64,000 nt of DNA. Origin: Anaerolineales bacterium. GTDB taxonomy: Bacteria; Chloroflexota; Anaerolineae; Anaerolineales; Villigracilaceae. Numbering within the stretch: the first letter of the stretch is position 1; the number at the start of each line of letters is the position of its first letter. Shown here piece after piece: positions 30,492-38,748 of the stretch. Made by a program: the position numbers and the translations under genes. The notes beneath the pieces were generated by a model. That model was not told where the DNA came from. It searched no databases and saw nothing but the letters and a program-made list of their open reading frames with translations. The stretch covers positions 1-64,000 of the forward strand of contig JACKAV010000004.1 in NCBI GenBank assembly GCA_020634895.1. The letters run 5' to 3'.

Positions 30492-30947
30492 TTACTTCAA
30501 TGTACACAATGCCTGACGGATCTCGCCGAGGTGATACGCGGTATGCACAACAACCGAAAGCGCGCCGCCGATGGTATCTTCGTTCCATGTGGGATTTTCA
30601 CCGAAGAGTTTCATCATCCGCTCGTAGGCATTGCGTAATTGCGTCTTGTAGTTCTCCCATTCCTGCGGCGTGACCTTCTCGACCGTGCGCCAGATCTCGC
30701 CCCAATCGCGCGGACTGTCATCGCCTTGGAGCGCGAACCGTTCGAACGATTCGATAAAGAAGGTCACATGCGCCACCTGTGCAGCCAGCGAAGCACATTT
30801 ATTCCCAACGGGGATCGAAGCCTCCTCAGCCGAGATCGTTTCGAGCGTTTGAAAAAGAGCTGTGTTCGCGTCGAGATAAATTCCCATCGGGTTCTCGAAT
30901 GTTTCAGTCATTACTTGCAAAAGGTTTTTACGAAAGTCTTCAGACAT
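30492..30947 (-). CDS. DinB/YfiT-like metal-dependent protein
   Basis: A 151-residue four-helix protein with the spaced metal-binding histidines of the DinB superfamily (AAQVAHVTFF and VVHTAYHLGEIRQ). The family is linked to thiol-dependent transfer reactions, but this member's substrate is unknown. The ATG at 30947 is preferred to the GTG at 30974, which would overlap the next gene upstream. Confidence 0.78.
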   Translation of the reverse strand: MSEDFRKNLLQVMTETFENPMGIYLDANTALFQTLETISAEEASIPVGNKCASLAAQVAHVTFFIESFERFALQGDDSPRDWGEIWRTVEKVTPQEWENYKTQLRNAYERMMKLFGENPTWNEDTIGGALSVVVHTAYHLGEIRQALCTLK

Positions 30948-30951
30948 GGGA

Positions 30952-31272
30952 TTATCCAAATAAAACTTCTTCACGAATCGCAGTGTTTACAAGAGGCATG
31001 GCAGAGAAAAAATCATTGTACGCTTTATATACCTCATCTGAAGGGTCACGGAAAAGCCGCTCGAGCGCTGAATACCCTTCCAACTTGAATATCCAGATCG
31101 AGGCGGCGCCCTTTCCCACTCCATGACTGGCAGCAACAGCACTCTGAATCCAGCCTGCGCCTTTTACAACTTGATGCAGGTGAAAAGCCTTTTTAGCAGT
31201 TTCTGCATCCACCGGGTTGGGCCAATCAAACTCAACGATCAAATAAATACCAGGGGAACGTTTCTCTGTCAT
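30952..31272 (-). CDS. small dimeric alpha/beta-barrel-like protein
   Basis: A 106-residue protein whose pattern (GIYLIVEFDWPNP, then GWIQSAVAASHGVGKG, then ALERLFRDPSDEVYKAYNDF) resembles ferredoxin-like stress or monooxygenase folds. No exact family is recognised. GGAGG lies before the start region. Confidence 0.6.
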   Translation of the reverse strand: MTEKRSPGIYLIVEFDWPNPVDAETAKKAFHLHQVVKGAGWIQSAVAASHGVGKGAASIWIFKLEGYSALERLFRDPSDEVYKAYNDFFSAMPLVNTAIREEVLFG

Positions 31273-31289
31273 GGGTATCCAGCCTCCTT

Positions 31290-31859
31290 TTATTCAGCTT
31301 GTTCGTATGCGGATCTGATCCACGCGATAAGTTCTGCATCCACTTCGCTCGCGTCGGTCAATGCGACGATGTAATTGCACATGCTGCCTTTGGGTTGTTC
31401 CGCAAGGCGCTGGTGTTTCTTAAAATCCTTGGCATTAATCCCTACTTCAAAGCGGGTATTCGTTTTGGGCCCGATCATTGCGAATTGTTTCCTGCGCCGC
31501 AAACTGACATATCCCTTCTTGGGCGCGATCTCAAACTCCCCGAATTTATGGATGTGTTTCATCAACGCTTCATGGATGGGGCGCTGCGCCGCCTTCGCAC
31601 CGGTGTATATCTCATCCAATACCTCATCCATCGACTTATCCTTGGCAGCGCGGGTATCGCCCAAGTTCAAAATATGATGGACAATGGCATTCGCGTCTCC
31701 GTGCCCAAGCCCAAACTTGTCCTTGAACATGTCACGCAGTTCGCCGTGCTTGCTTAGTCCGCTTTTCTTGGCGATCGCGGCAAGTTCCACCAGCGATTTG
31801 CCTGTCTTTTTCTGGATATTCTCCAATTGGGTTTGAACCGCTTTATCGATTGAACTCAT
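31290..31859 (-). CDS. DUF4287/DUF5655-domain protein
   Basis: A 189-residue protein. The N-terminal domain (IDKAVQTQLENIQKKTGKSL to HGDANAIVHHIL) matches the DUF4287 pattern, and the C-terminal domain (RRRKQFAMIGPKTNTRFEVG to LIAWIRSAYEQA) the DUF5655 pattern. It is probably soluble, with function unknown. The ATG at 31859 has AAGGAG upstream and a clear promoter. Confidence 0.8.
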   Translation of the reverse strand: MSSIDKAVQTQLENIQKKTGKSLVELAAIAKKSGLSKHGELRDMFKDKFGLGHGDANAIVHHILNLGDTRAAKDKSMDEVLDEIYTGAKAAQRPIHEALMKHIHKFGEFEIAPKKGYVSLRRRKQFAMIGPKTNTRFEVGINAKDFKKHQRLAEQPKGSMCNYIVALTDASEVDAELIAWIRSAYEQAE

Positions 31860-31899
31860 GGTTTTCTCCTTTGGCATTGGTAAAAAAACACGATAAAAT

Positions 31900-31928
31900 A
31901 TTATAGAACAAAAATTCTAATTTGACAA
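31900..31928 (-). promoter_or_regulatory. promoter of the DUF5655-type gene
   Basis: TTGTCA (31928-31923), 17-bp spacer, TATAAT (31905-31900). Confidence 0.75.
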
Positions 31929-32071
31929 TCACCCACTAGTACCAATTCCCGGCAAAGGTGTATCGAACTGCTGTAAATCCTGTTACATTAAATTAGCGGG
32001 CAAGCCAAACGGACTGCCCTGCCTCTCCAACGCCGATGGAGAATCTAAACCGCATCACAAAAGGAGGAACG

Positions 32072-32773
32072 ATGAATCGCCTTGTCCTGTTCGCAGGACT
32101 CATTATCATTTTGGCGGGATGCACAAACCAGAACGCTTCGCCTCCCCCTACGCCGATACCTGTCTCACCGACCAAACCACCGCCCACCCTGCCGCCGGTG
32201 ACGCTCACTCCCACACCCGTGAAGGTTCCCGTACAGGTGACAGCCGAACTCGCCAACTGCCGCTTCGGTCCGGGGACTGTTTATCTGAGCCTGAGCGAAA
32301 TCCGCAGCGGAAGGAATCTCACCGCGGTCGGGCGCAACGACACCTCAGACTGGTGGCAGGTGGAAGACCCGATCAACCCCGGCGGCTTCTGCTGGGTCGC
32401 TTCGGAAGTGACAGATGAAAGCGGCAATGTCGAAGAACTGCCCATCGTCTCAGCGCCATTTGTCACCGTCACCAAAGTAGATCTGCGCGTGGAGCCGAAC
32501 CGCATCGTCGTCAACTGCAACGATTTCCCGCAGACCGTCTTCTTCGAAGCCCTTGTCACCACCAACGGACCGACTCTCCTCACATGGCAGTGGGAAGCCA
32601 GCACAGGCATCGTCTCAGACGTTGGCACCCTCATCTTCGAGGAATCAGGCACGCAGGCGATCAATGAGTTCTACCGCATCAATGCACCCAACGAATACTG
32701 GGTGACGCTGAAAATTTTGACACCGAACGAACATGAAGAAAAGGTAACCTTCCCCGTAAGCTGTACCCCTTAA
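32072..32773 (+). CDS. lipoprotein with SH3-like domain
   Basis: A 233-residue protein with lipobox ILAGC (Cys17), a Pro/Thr linker and a bacterial SH3-like domain (ANCRFGPGTVYLSLSEIRSG, WWQVEDPINPGGFCWVAS). A C-terminal Ig-like region (VTTNGPTLLTWQWEASTG) follows. AAAGGAGG lies 5 bases before the ATG at 32072. It is probably a cell-wall-associated surface protein. Confidence 0.8.
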   Translation: MNRLVLFAGLIIILAGCTNQNASPPPTPIPVSPTKPPPTLPPVTLTPTPVKVPVQVTAELANCRFGPGTVYLSLSEIRSGRNLTAVGRNDTSDWWQVEDPINPGGFCWVASEVTDESGNVEELPIVSAPFVTVTKVDLRVEPNRIVVNCNDFPQTVFFEALVTTNGPTLLTWQWEASTGIVSDVGTLIFEESGTQAINEFYRINAPNEYWVTLKILTPNEHEEKVTFPVSCTP

Positions 32774-32775
32774 AC

Positions 32776-32812
32776 AAATCAGGAGCGGGCTTTTCATCCG
32801 CTCCTGATTTTA
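32776..32812. terminator. hairpin terminator
   Basis: 13-bp stem AAATCAGGAGCGG / CCGCTCCTGATTT, between the lipoprotein gene (+) and the DUF4230-like gene (-). Confidence 0.85.
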
Positions 32813-32859
32813 TGATTAAGCTATTTTTTTGTGTGCGAAGTTCAAACCTTTACGAGAGA

Positions 32860-33531
32860 TCATTCAAAGATCACAGATTTATACCCCAACGCGCTGAAGA
32901 ACCTCAGCAGGTACGCTTCAGCGTTGCGCTTTGCCTGCTGCAAAATACCATCATCCAAAGCGACGCTCACGATCTTATCCTTGCCGACACTGAGAATATC
33001 CAGCACCAGGTTCGGGTCGATATCCACAAAGATACCTTCCTGCACGGTATAAACTTCCGTCTGGTCTTCATCGAGTGTGATCGCCAGAATCTCCGCAGGG
33101 GGAAGCCTTACGTACAAAACGCTGTCCTGAAAGCGCATATCACCGGGCTGCAATTTTTCCATATCGATGCCCGCAATCACCGAGCCGTGGATCTGCACCA
33201 GCACCTTGCTGCCGAACGCGAACGCATATACCGGGCTTTGCTGATTCGTCTCAGCCGAGACCACCTGCGAAATACTGTATTGGATCGTCTCAAGGCGCGC
33301 CAATGCGCGGACTTCATTAATATACGTCACCGGGTCAGGGATGATCGTCGGTGTGGGATTTGCCAATTGTGCCACCTGAGTCTGCAGCGCCTCGTTTGCC
33401 TGGTTCACCTGTTCGAAAGGCTGGGCGGCAGAAGCGGCTGTATCACGCACGGTCTGTACGATAAAATAGACCCCAGCCGCGAGCACCACCAGGATCAGGG
33501 TGGACATAATTGTACTGAATGTATTTTTCAT
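32860..33531 (-). CDS. DUF4230-like membrane-anchored protein
   Basis: A 223-residue protein. One N-terminal membrane helix (about 7-27) and a short coiled stretch precede a mostly beta domain (ARLETIQYSISQVVSAE, AFGSKVLVQIHGSVIAGID, VLYVRLPPAEILA) matching the DUF4230 pattern. Function unknown; AAAGGAAG precedes the start. Confidence 0.78.
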   Translation of the reverse strand: MKNTFSTIMSTLILVVLAAGVYFIVQTVRDTAASAAQPFEQVNQANEALQTQVAQLANPTPTIIPDPVTYINEVRALARLETIQYSISQVVSAETNQQSPVYAFAFGSKVLVQIHGSVIAGIDMEKLQPGDMRFQDSVLYVRLPPAEILAITLDEDQTEVYTVQEGIFVDIDPNLVLDILSVGKDKIVSVALDDGILQQAKRNAEAYLLRFFSALGYKSVIFE

Positions 33532-33592
33532 TTTCTTCCTTTCGCCGCTTGTGCGGCGTATAAAATACTGTCTTAATTATAGCAAGGTCACA

Positions 33593-34633
33593 ATGCCTGA
33601 TAACAAACAATCCTGTAAGACAAAAAAGATCCTGCTCACAATAACACTGTTATTTACGTTTGGATGTTCGTTCCCGTTGCAAATCAGCATCGGGACAACA
33701 GCCACAGCGACTCCAACGCTCGAGCCGACTCCTGTCATCACACAGGCGCCTCTTGCCACGCCCGAGCTGGGCACTGACCAGAATCCCTTGATCCTCGCCC
33801 TGGCACCTTCACCGCGCCCGACAGAAGCCGTCATTGCCGCCGGAGACATGCTCGCCGCCTTTCTCGAAGAGCGAACCGGCTACCACATTGTGACAGTCGC
33901 ACCCGCCTCAGAAGCAGTACTGGTCGAGGCGCTTGCAAAGGGGAACGCGCACATTGCGTCGCTTTCGCCGTATGGGTACGTGCTCGCCCGCGAGAATAAT
34001 TCTGTAACAGCCCTGCTGGCACGCGTCCGCAACAAAGAGATGTTCTACGGCGCGCAATTCATCATCAACCGCGAGGGAGAGTTCACATCCTATTACGATG
34101 AAGCGCGCGGAGAAAATACCGCAGACTCCGCCACAGCCTTGAAACAATTTCAGGATAAGAAACCCTGCTGGAGCGATGAAGTATCGCCTTCGGGGTATGT
34201 CGTGCCGCTCGGATTGCTGAATCAGGCTCAAGTCCAGACGAGAGCCGGGGCATTCCTGGAAGGTCAACCCAATGTGGTGCGTGGAGTCTATGCTGCGGAT
34301 ATCTGCGATTTCGGCGCGACCTTCGTCGACGCCCGTACATCCCCCATTCTCGAAGCGGATTATCCCGACGTGCTGGATAAGGTTCGGGTGGCATGGCGCA
34401 TCCCTGCGATCATCCCGTATGAAAATATTTCCATGTCGGCTTCATTGCCCGTCGAACTGCGGCGTGTGATACAACGCGCGTTCATCGATTTTATTGGAAC
34501 ACCCGAGGGCAAATCTGCCATGCAGACCATTTACGGTTTCGATGAAATGCTGCCAGTAGAAGATGAAGCGTATAATGATTTTATTACCTATTCAAAAGAC
34601 TCGAATTTGGATCTATCAGGCTTGATAGAATAA
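33593..34633 (+). CDS. PhnD-like substrate-binding lipoprotein
   Basis: A 346-residue protein with a lipoprotein signal (TFGC, Cys25) and linker, then a periplasmic-binding fold of the phosphate/phosphite/phosphonate type: LILALAPSPRPTEAVIAAGD, GNAHIASLSPYGYVLARE, and a late LPVELRRVIQRAFIDFIGTP. No permease or ATPase genes are adjacent, so it may work with a transporter coded elsewhere or act as a sensor. The start at 33593 is chosen by the signal peptide. Confidence 0.8.
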   Translation: MPDNKQSCKTKKILLTITLLFTFGCSFPLQISIGTTATATPTLEPTPVITQAPLATPELGTDQNPLILALAPSPRPTEAVIAAGDMLAAFLEERTGYHIVTVAPASEAVLVEALAKGNAHIASLSPYGYVLARENNSVTALLARVRNKEMFYGAQFIINREGEFTSYYDEARGENTADSATALKQFQDKKPCWSDEVSPSGYVVPLGLLNQAQVQTRAGAFLEGQPNVVRGVYAADICDFGATFVDARTSPILEADYPDVLDKVRVAWRIPAIIPYENISMSASLPVELRRVIQRAFIDFIGTPEGKSAMQTIYGFDEMLPVEDEAYNDFITYSKDSNLDLSGLIE

Positions 34634-34637
34634 CGCG

Positions 34638-35345
34638 ATGTTAAAAAGATCGTTCATCATCCTGTGGCGGACTGCGCTTGTGATCGGATCGTTGTGCGCC
34701 ATCGGGTTGTTCATGCCAAGGTTCGCAATGGGATTATTTGCAAAGCCAAGGATATTCACTGTTGAAGACGTACCCGCAACGCGCATCGCGATCGTCTTTG
34801 GCGCGGGCTTGCTGCGTGATGGTTCAGCCGGACCTGTGTTGAGTGACCGCATGCTAACCGCCGTCAATTTGTATCTCGCCGGAAAAGTGGATAAAATCCT
34901 GGTCAGCGGCGACAACCGTTTCCCTGAATATAATGAACCGGAAGCTGGTCGGCAGTATGCGTTGGAGCGCGGCGTGCCGGATGAAGACATCGTGCTCGAT
35001 TACGCAGGCAGGCGTACGTATGATACGTGCTACCGTGCCAAATATATTTTTGGCGTGGACGAGGCGATCCTCATCACACAGGACTTCCACATGCCGCGGG
35101 CGTTGACCCTTTGCAACTGGTTCGGGATCAAGTCTGTAGGTGTGGAAGCGGACAACCGTTACTTTCTCAAGCGCGCCCGCCTGTGGTGGAATTTCCGCGA
35201 GACTTTTGCGGTGTTCCAAGCCGGTTGGGACTTGTTGTACGCGAAGCCGATGCCCGTGATGGGTGAACCTGAGCCGATATTACCCTCATCCCCAACCCTT
35301 CCCCCGCAGGGGAAGGGAGTCCCCTCTCCTTCGGGAGAGGGCTAG
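34638..35345 (+). CDS. DUF218/SanA-like envelope protein with repeat-derived tail
   Basis: A 235-residue protein with an N-terminal membrane helix and the DUF218 core (IVFGAGLLRDGSAGPVLSDR, VSGDNRFPEYNEP, LITQDFHMPRALTLC). SanA-type proteins affect the cell envelope barrier. The last 25 or so residues (from about PILPSSPTLPPQGKG) come from a dispersed repeat at 35280-35358, which has replaced the original stop. Confidence 0.85.
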   Translation: MLKRSFIILWRTALVIGSLCAIGLFMPRFAMGLFAKPRIFTVEDVPATRIAIVFGAGLLRDGSAGPVLSDRMLTAVNLYLAGKVDKILVSGDNRFPEYNEPEAGRQYALERGVPDEDIVLDYAGRRTYDTCYRAKYIFGVDEAILITQDFHMPRALTLCNWFGIKSVGVEADNRYFLKRARLWWNFRETFAVFQAGWDLLYAKPMPVMGEPEPILPSSPTLPPQGKGVPSPSGEG

Positions 35346-35360
35346 GGTGAGGGACAAAGG
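35280..35360. repeat. dispersed CCCTCATCCCCAACCC repeat overlapping a gene end
   Basis: A hairpin-bearing GC-rich repeat (CCTTCCCCCGCAGGGGAAGG and CCCTCTCCTTCGGGAGAGGG) related to the copy at 2807-2847. It extends the DUF218 gene in frame. Confidence 0.7.
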
Positions 35361-35368
35361 AGAATCTT

Positions 35369-35935
35369 ATGAATCGTGAAGAAGCCCTAGCCCTTGTGCG
35401 CGAATATGTCAAAAGCGAAAGTTTGGTGCGGCATATGCTGTCCGTTGAAGCCGCCATGCGTTTCTACGCCGAAAAATTCGGCGAGGACGTGGAAACCTGG
35501 GGGTTGATCGGTCTGCTGCACGATTTCGACTGGGAGATCCACCCAACGCTTGAACAGCATCCACAGGACGGTGCTCCCATGCTGCGCGAACGCGGCGTGC
35601 CCGAAGATATCATTCAGGATATTTTGAGTCACGCCGACCATTTGGAAATGCCGCGCGATACCCTGCGCCGCAAAGCCATCTGCGCCTGCGATGAAGTGAC
35701 AGGTCTCATCACCGCCGTGGCATTGGTCCGCCCATCGCGCTCACTGTATGACCTTGAAGCCAAGTCTGTCAAAAAGAAATGGAAGGACAAAGCCTTCGCC
35801 GCCGGGACCAACCGCGAAGAGATGGAACACGCCGCCAAGGAATTCGGCATCGATATTTGGGAGCATGTGGGAAATGTAATTCTCGCCATGCGCAAGATCG
35901 CGCCAGAGTTGGATCTGGTTGGGAGCTTGGGATGA
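35369..35935 (+). CDS. HDIG-type HD hydrolase
   Basis: A 188-residue protein with the HD signature: RHMLSVEAAM, then GLLHDFDWEIHPT, then SHADHLEMPRDT. The family hydrolyses phosphate esters of nucleotides, including predicted tRNA- or signal-related substrates. AAGGAG precedes the start. It overlaps the sulfatase gene by ATGA, which implies translational coupling. Confidence 0.85.
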   Translation: MNREEALALVREYVKSESLVRHMLSVEAAMRFYAEKFGEDVETWGLIGLLHDFDWEIHPTLEQHPQDGAPMLRERGVPEDIIQDILSHADHLEMPRDTLRRKAICACDEVTGLITAVALVRPSRSLYDLEAKSVKKKWKDKAFAAGTNREEMEHAAKEFGIDIWEHVGNVILAMRKIAPELDLVGSLG

Positions 35936-37428
35936 AAAGGCATTTCTTTCCCATCCTGATTCTCGCATTCCTACTCGCTGCATGCGTATCAGACGATACT
36001 TCCACCCCATATAATCCGCCTACGCCGGTAGTGGATCATTCGCCTTTTATTTTCGATATCGATATTCCCACACCCGCATCACAGGAACGCATGAACGATC
36101 CGCGCCCAAACATCATTCTCATCATGACCGATGATCAGCCCTTCAGCACAGTGGATTACATGCCCTGTGTAAAGACCGAGTTGATGAAACGCGGTGTGGT
36201 ATTCGAGAACGCTTTCACGACCACGCCTTTGTGTTGTCCGAGTCGGGCAAGTATTCTCTCCGGGGAGTATGTTCACAACCACAAAGTTTATACGGATCGG
36301 ATGCCGATGGGCGGCGCGGCAAAGTATGACGATTCCCTCAGCTTCTCAATTTGGTTGAATCAAGCCCAATACCGGACGGCTTATTTCGGAAAATACCTGA
36401 ACGGCTATGATGATCTAGTTCCCTTTGGGGTTGTTCCGCCCGGCTGGGATGTGTGGGATGCCTTCCTTGGCAAAAATCTCGACGCTGACGATGACACAGG
36501 CAATTTGCAATTCTATTTTAATTTCAGCCTCTCGGACAACGGTAATGAAACAGTGTATCCAAAATCGAAGGAAAATTTCAGCGCGGATGTGATCACCAAC
36601 ATGGCGCTAGACTTCATCCGCGATTCACGAGATACACCATTCTACATGACGGTCAGTTATTACAACCCACATTCGCCGTACGTTTCGGCGCCGAGACATA
36701 AAGATACATTTCGCGCCAGCACAGGCTGGGATTGGGTACAATACCGCCCGCCAAGCTTTAACGAAAAAGATATCAGCGACAAACCGGATTACATCAGCGA
36801 TCTTTCTCCTTTATCCGAAACCGAACTGGACACGGTCCACAAACAAATCCTGCGTTCGCTGCTTTCGGTAGATGACGGTGTGGCTTCGATCATCAACGCT
36901 CTGGACAAGGCGGGTCTCAGCGATAACACAATCATTGTCTTCACCTCCGACAATGGGCTGACCATAGGCGATCACCGCTTCGGAGCAACCAAGAACTGCC
37001 CGTATGAAGCCTGTCTTAAAGTTCCGTTTATTGTATATGCGCCTGCTTATTTCGAGCCACGCGTAGATTCAAGCCTGGTTGCCAATATTGACCTTGCACC
37101 CACCTTTGCCGAGTGGGCAGGCATACCGATCCCCGATAGCGTGGACGGTATGAGCATGGAAAACCTCCTAAAAGACCCATCTTCGCCATGGCGGGATGAG
37201 ATCTTGCTTGAGCATTGGCCTACCGAAGAGGGTGTTGGCTCGATGATTCCCGAATATTCCTCCATCCGAACGCCAGAATGGAAATACACCGAATACTCCA
37301 CTGGCGAGGTGGAATTGTATGATTTGGTCAATGATCCGTATGAATTGCAGAATATAGCAGGGAAGAAAGCTTACCGTGATATTCAAGCAGATCTGGCAAA
37401 AAGATTGCAAGCCTTGAAGGAAGAATAA
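35932..37428 (+). CDS. lipoprotein sulfatase (formylglycine type)
   Basis: A 498-residue protein with lipobox LLAAC (Cys18). The alkaline-phosphatase-fold core has MTDDQPFS (metal Asp residues) and the sulfatase signature Cys101-x-Pro-Ser-Arg (LCCPSRASILSG), where Cys101 should be converted to formylglycine. VFTSDNGLTIGDH is a further conserved block. It probably removes sulfate from extracellular glycans. The longer upstream frame is an overlap artefact. Confidence 0.92.
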   Translation: MKRHFFPILILAFLLAACVSDDTSTPYNPPTPVVDHSPFIFDIDIPTPASQERMNDPRPNIILIMTDDQPFSTVDYMPCVKTELMKRGVVFENAFTTTPLCCPSRASILSGEYVHNHKVYTDRMPMGGAAKYDDSLSFSIWLNQAQYRTAYFGKYLNGYDDLVPFGVVPPGWDVWDAFLGKNLDADDDTGNLQFYFNFSLSDNGNETVYPKSKENFSADVITNMALDFIRDSRDTPFYMTVSYYNPHSPYVSAPRHKDTFRASTGWDWVQYRPPSFNEKDISDKPDYISDLSPLSETELDTVHKQILRSLLSVDDGVASIINALDKAGLSDNTIIVFTSDNGLTIGDHRFGATKNCPYEACLKVPFIVYAPAYFEPRVDSSLVANIDLAPTFAEWAGIPIPDSVDGMSMENLLKDPSSPWRDEILLEHWPTEEGVGSMIPEYSSIRTPEWKYTEYSTGEVELYDLVNDPYELQNIAGKKAYRDIQADLAKRLQALKEE

Positions 37429-37444
37429 AAAAAGAACAGCCGAG
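37427..37444. terminator. left arm of a terminator split by the IS3 element
   Basis: AAAAAAAGAACAGCCGAG right after the sulfatase stop. It pairs with CTCGGCTGTTCTTTTTT at 38727-38743, on the other side of the insertion. Confidence 0.85.
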
Positions 37445-37499
37445 TGAACTGAAATGAACTGAACCCATTGAGCAAGACAAAAAAAGAAAGCCCCGCTGG

Positions 37500-38309
37500 T
37501 CAACTGGATAGACACCTAGTTTGGTAAGGTGTCTGTCTTGTTTTCAATTGTATCCGTTCATAGTTGTAAAAGTAAATGTATTCATCAATGAGTTGCTCTG
37601 TATCCTTAAAGGTGGTTTTCTTGAAGTGCCGCAAATATTCCTCTTTGAGGTGTCCAAAGAAGTTCTCCATCGGGGCATTATCCCAACAGTTGCCACGACG
37701 AGACATGGAAGGCGTGATGTTATACTCGTTGGTAAGGACATGATATGGCTGTGAAGTGTATTGCGTCCCTTGGTCACTGTGGAGGATCAGTCCATCAGTG
37801 ACCTTTTCTTTTTGTTTGGCTTGTTTGAGGGTCCGCGTCACCAGAGCAATTGAATTGGTTTGCTCAAAGACATGCGCCACAATGAAGCCATCGTAGAGGT
37901 CCTTGATAGTGGACAGATATGCCCAGCCCTGCAAGGTGCGAATGTAGGTCACATCCGTGACCCATTTTTGGTTGGGCTTGGTCGCGACGAAATCCCGATT
38001 GAGCACGTTGGGGTAGCGATGGTAGGTGCCGATTTCTTCCAGCTTTTTGTACATTTTGGGCTTTCTGGCTTGCGAACGAATGCCTAATTTGTTCATCAAC
38101 CTCAAAACCGCCTTGTGATTGATCGCAAGTTCAAGTTTTTGCTGAAGGTGGATCGTGATCCGCCGATACCCGTAGCTTTTGTGAGAAACCTCATAGACCG
38201 TCCGGATTTTCTCCATCCGTTCCTGGTCTGGGTCTGTCTCTGCCAATTTCCCTTCCCAGGCATAATAGGCTGCTCGCGAAACACCGAAGAATTTACACAT
38301 CGCCTTCAC
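37500..38309 (-). CDS. IS3-family transposase OrfB (DDE integrase)
   Basis: A 269-residue protein with the HTH_21 region (AAYYAWEGK, YGYRRI) and the DDE integrase core: TDVTYIRT, LHSDQGTQYTS, and the Glu in APMENFFGHLKEE. It overlaps orfA by 4 bp (GTGA). In IS3 elements OrfA and OrfB are often fused by -1 frameshifting near such an overlap; an A-rich stretch is present just upstream. Confidence 0.95.
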   Translation of the reverse strand: MKAMCKFFGVSRAAYYAWEGKLAETDPDQERMEKIRTVYEVSHKSYGYRRITIHLQQKLELAINHKAVLRLMNKLGIRSQARKPKMYKKLEEIGTYHRYPNVLNRDFVATKPNQKWVTDVTYIRTLQGWAYLSTIKDLYDGFIVAHVFEQTNSIALVTRTLKQAKQKEKVTDGLILHSDQGTQYTSQPYHVLTNEYNITPSMSRRGNCWDNAPMENFFGHLKEEYLRHFKKTTFKDTEQLIDEYIYFYNYERIQLKTRQTPYQTRCLSS

Positions 38310-38650
38310 TTCGTATTCTTCTTTGTGGTGGTAGATCGCCCGATATTGCGCTGCGCGAGCTGCACTTTCCGCAATTCGGCATGGAATTTTTTTAGCAAGG
38401 CGTTCTCCATCCGCAGCCGTTCTATTTCCCGTTCTTCTCCCTCCCTTTTCACGGGTCGCCCAATCGGCTTATGGAATGAGAGTTCCCCTTCTCTCCGATA
38501 CATCCGCACCCAGGCTTTGATCCTGTCTGCCTTTCGGATATTCAGCTTCTCCGCTATCGTTGCATACGTCACGTGTTCTTCCATCACCAGACGCACTGCC
38601 TCCTGCTTGATTTCCTTCTTGTAGTGCAACATTCCTTTTCTGCCTGACAT
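38306..38650 (-). CDS. IS3-family OrfA (helix-turn-helix)
   Basis: A 114-residue protein. The helix-turn-helix (EIKQEAVRLV, TYATIAEKLNI, RIKAWVRMYR) and the leucine-zipper stretch (REIERLRMENALLKKFHAEL) are typical. It binds the IS ends and partners OrfB. Confidence 0.93.
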   Translation of the reverse strand: MSGRKGMLHYKKEIKQEAVRLVMEEHVTYATIAEKLNIRKADRIKAWVRMYRREGELSFHKPIGRPVKREGEEREIERLRMENALLKKFHAELRKVQLAQRNIGRSTTTKKNTK

Positions 38651-38726
38651 AAAAGCACCTCCTGTGCTTATCTTCTCACAGGAGGGCTTTCTTTTCGTGT
38701 CTGCTTTTCGGGGTTCAGTTCAAAAC

Positions 38727-38743
38727 CTCGGCTGTTCTTTTTT
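38727..38743. terminator. right arm of the terminator split by the IS3 element
   Basis: CTCGGCTGTTCTTTTTT, the complement of the left arm at 37427-37444. It may still act only if the two arms are reunited by excision. Confidence 0.85.
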
Positions 38744-38748
38744 GAAGA

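Larger units (their letters stand above)
37455..38722 (-). mobile_element. IS3-family insertion sequence (1268 bp)
   Basis: The ends are TGAACTGAACCC (37455-37466) and GGGTTCAGTTCA (38711-38722), inverted with further matching up to about 45 bases. A 3-bp direct repeat AAA flanks it (37452-37454 and 38723-38725). It carries orfA and orfB on the minus strand. All parts look intact, so it may be active or recently active. Confidence 0.93.
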
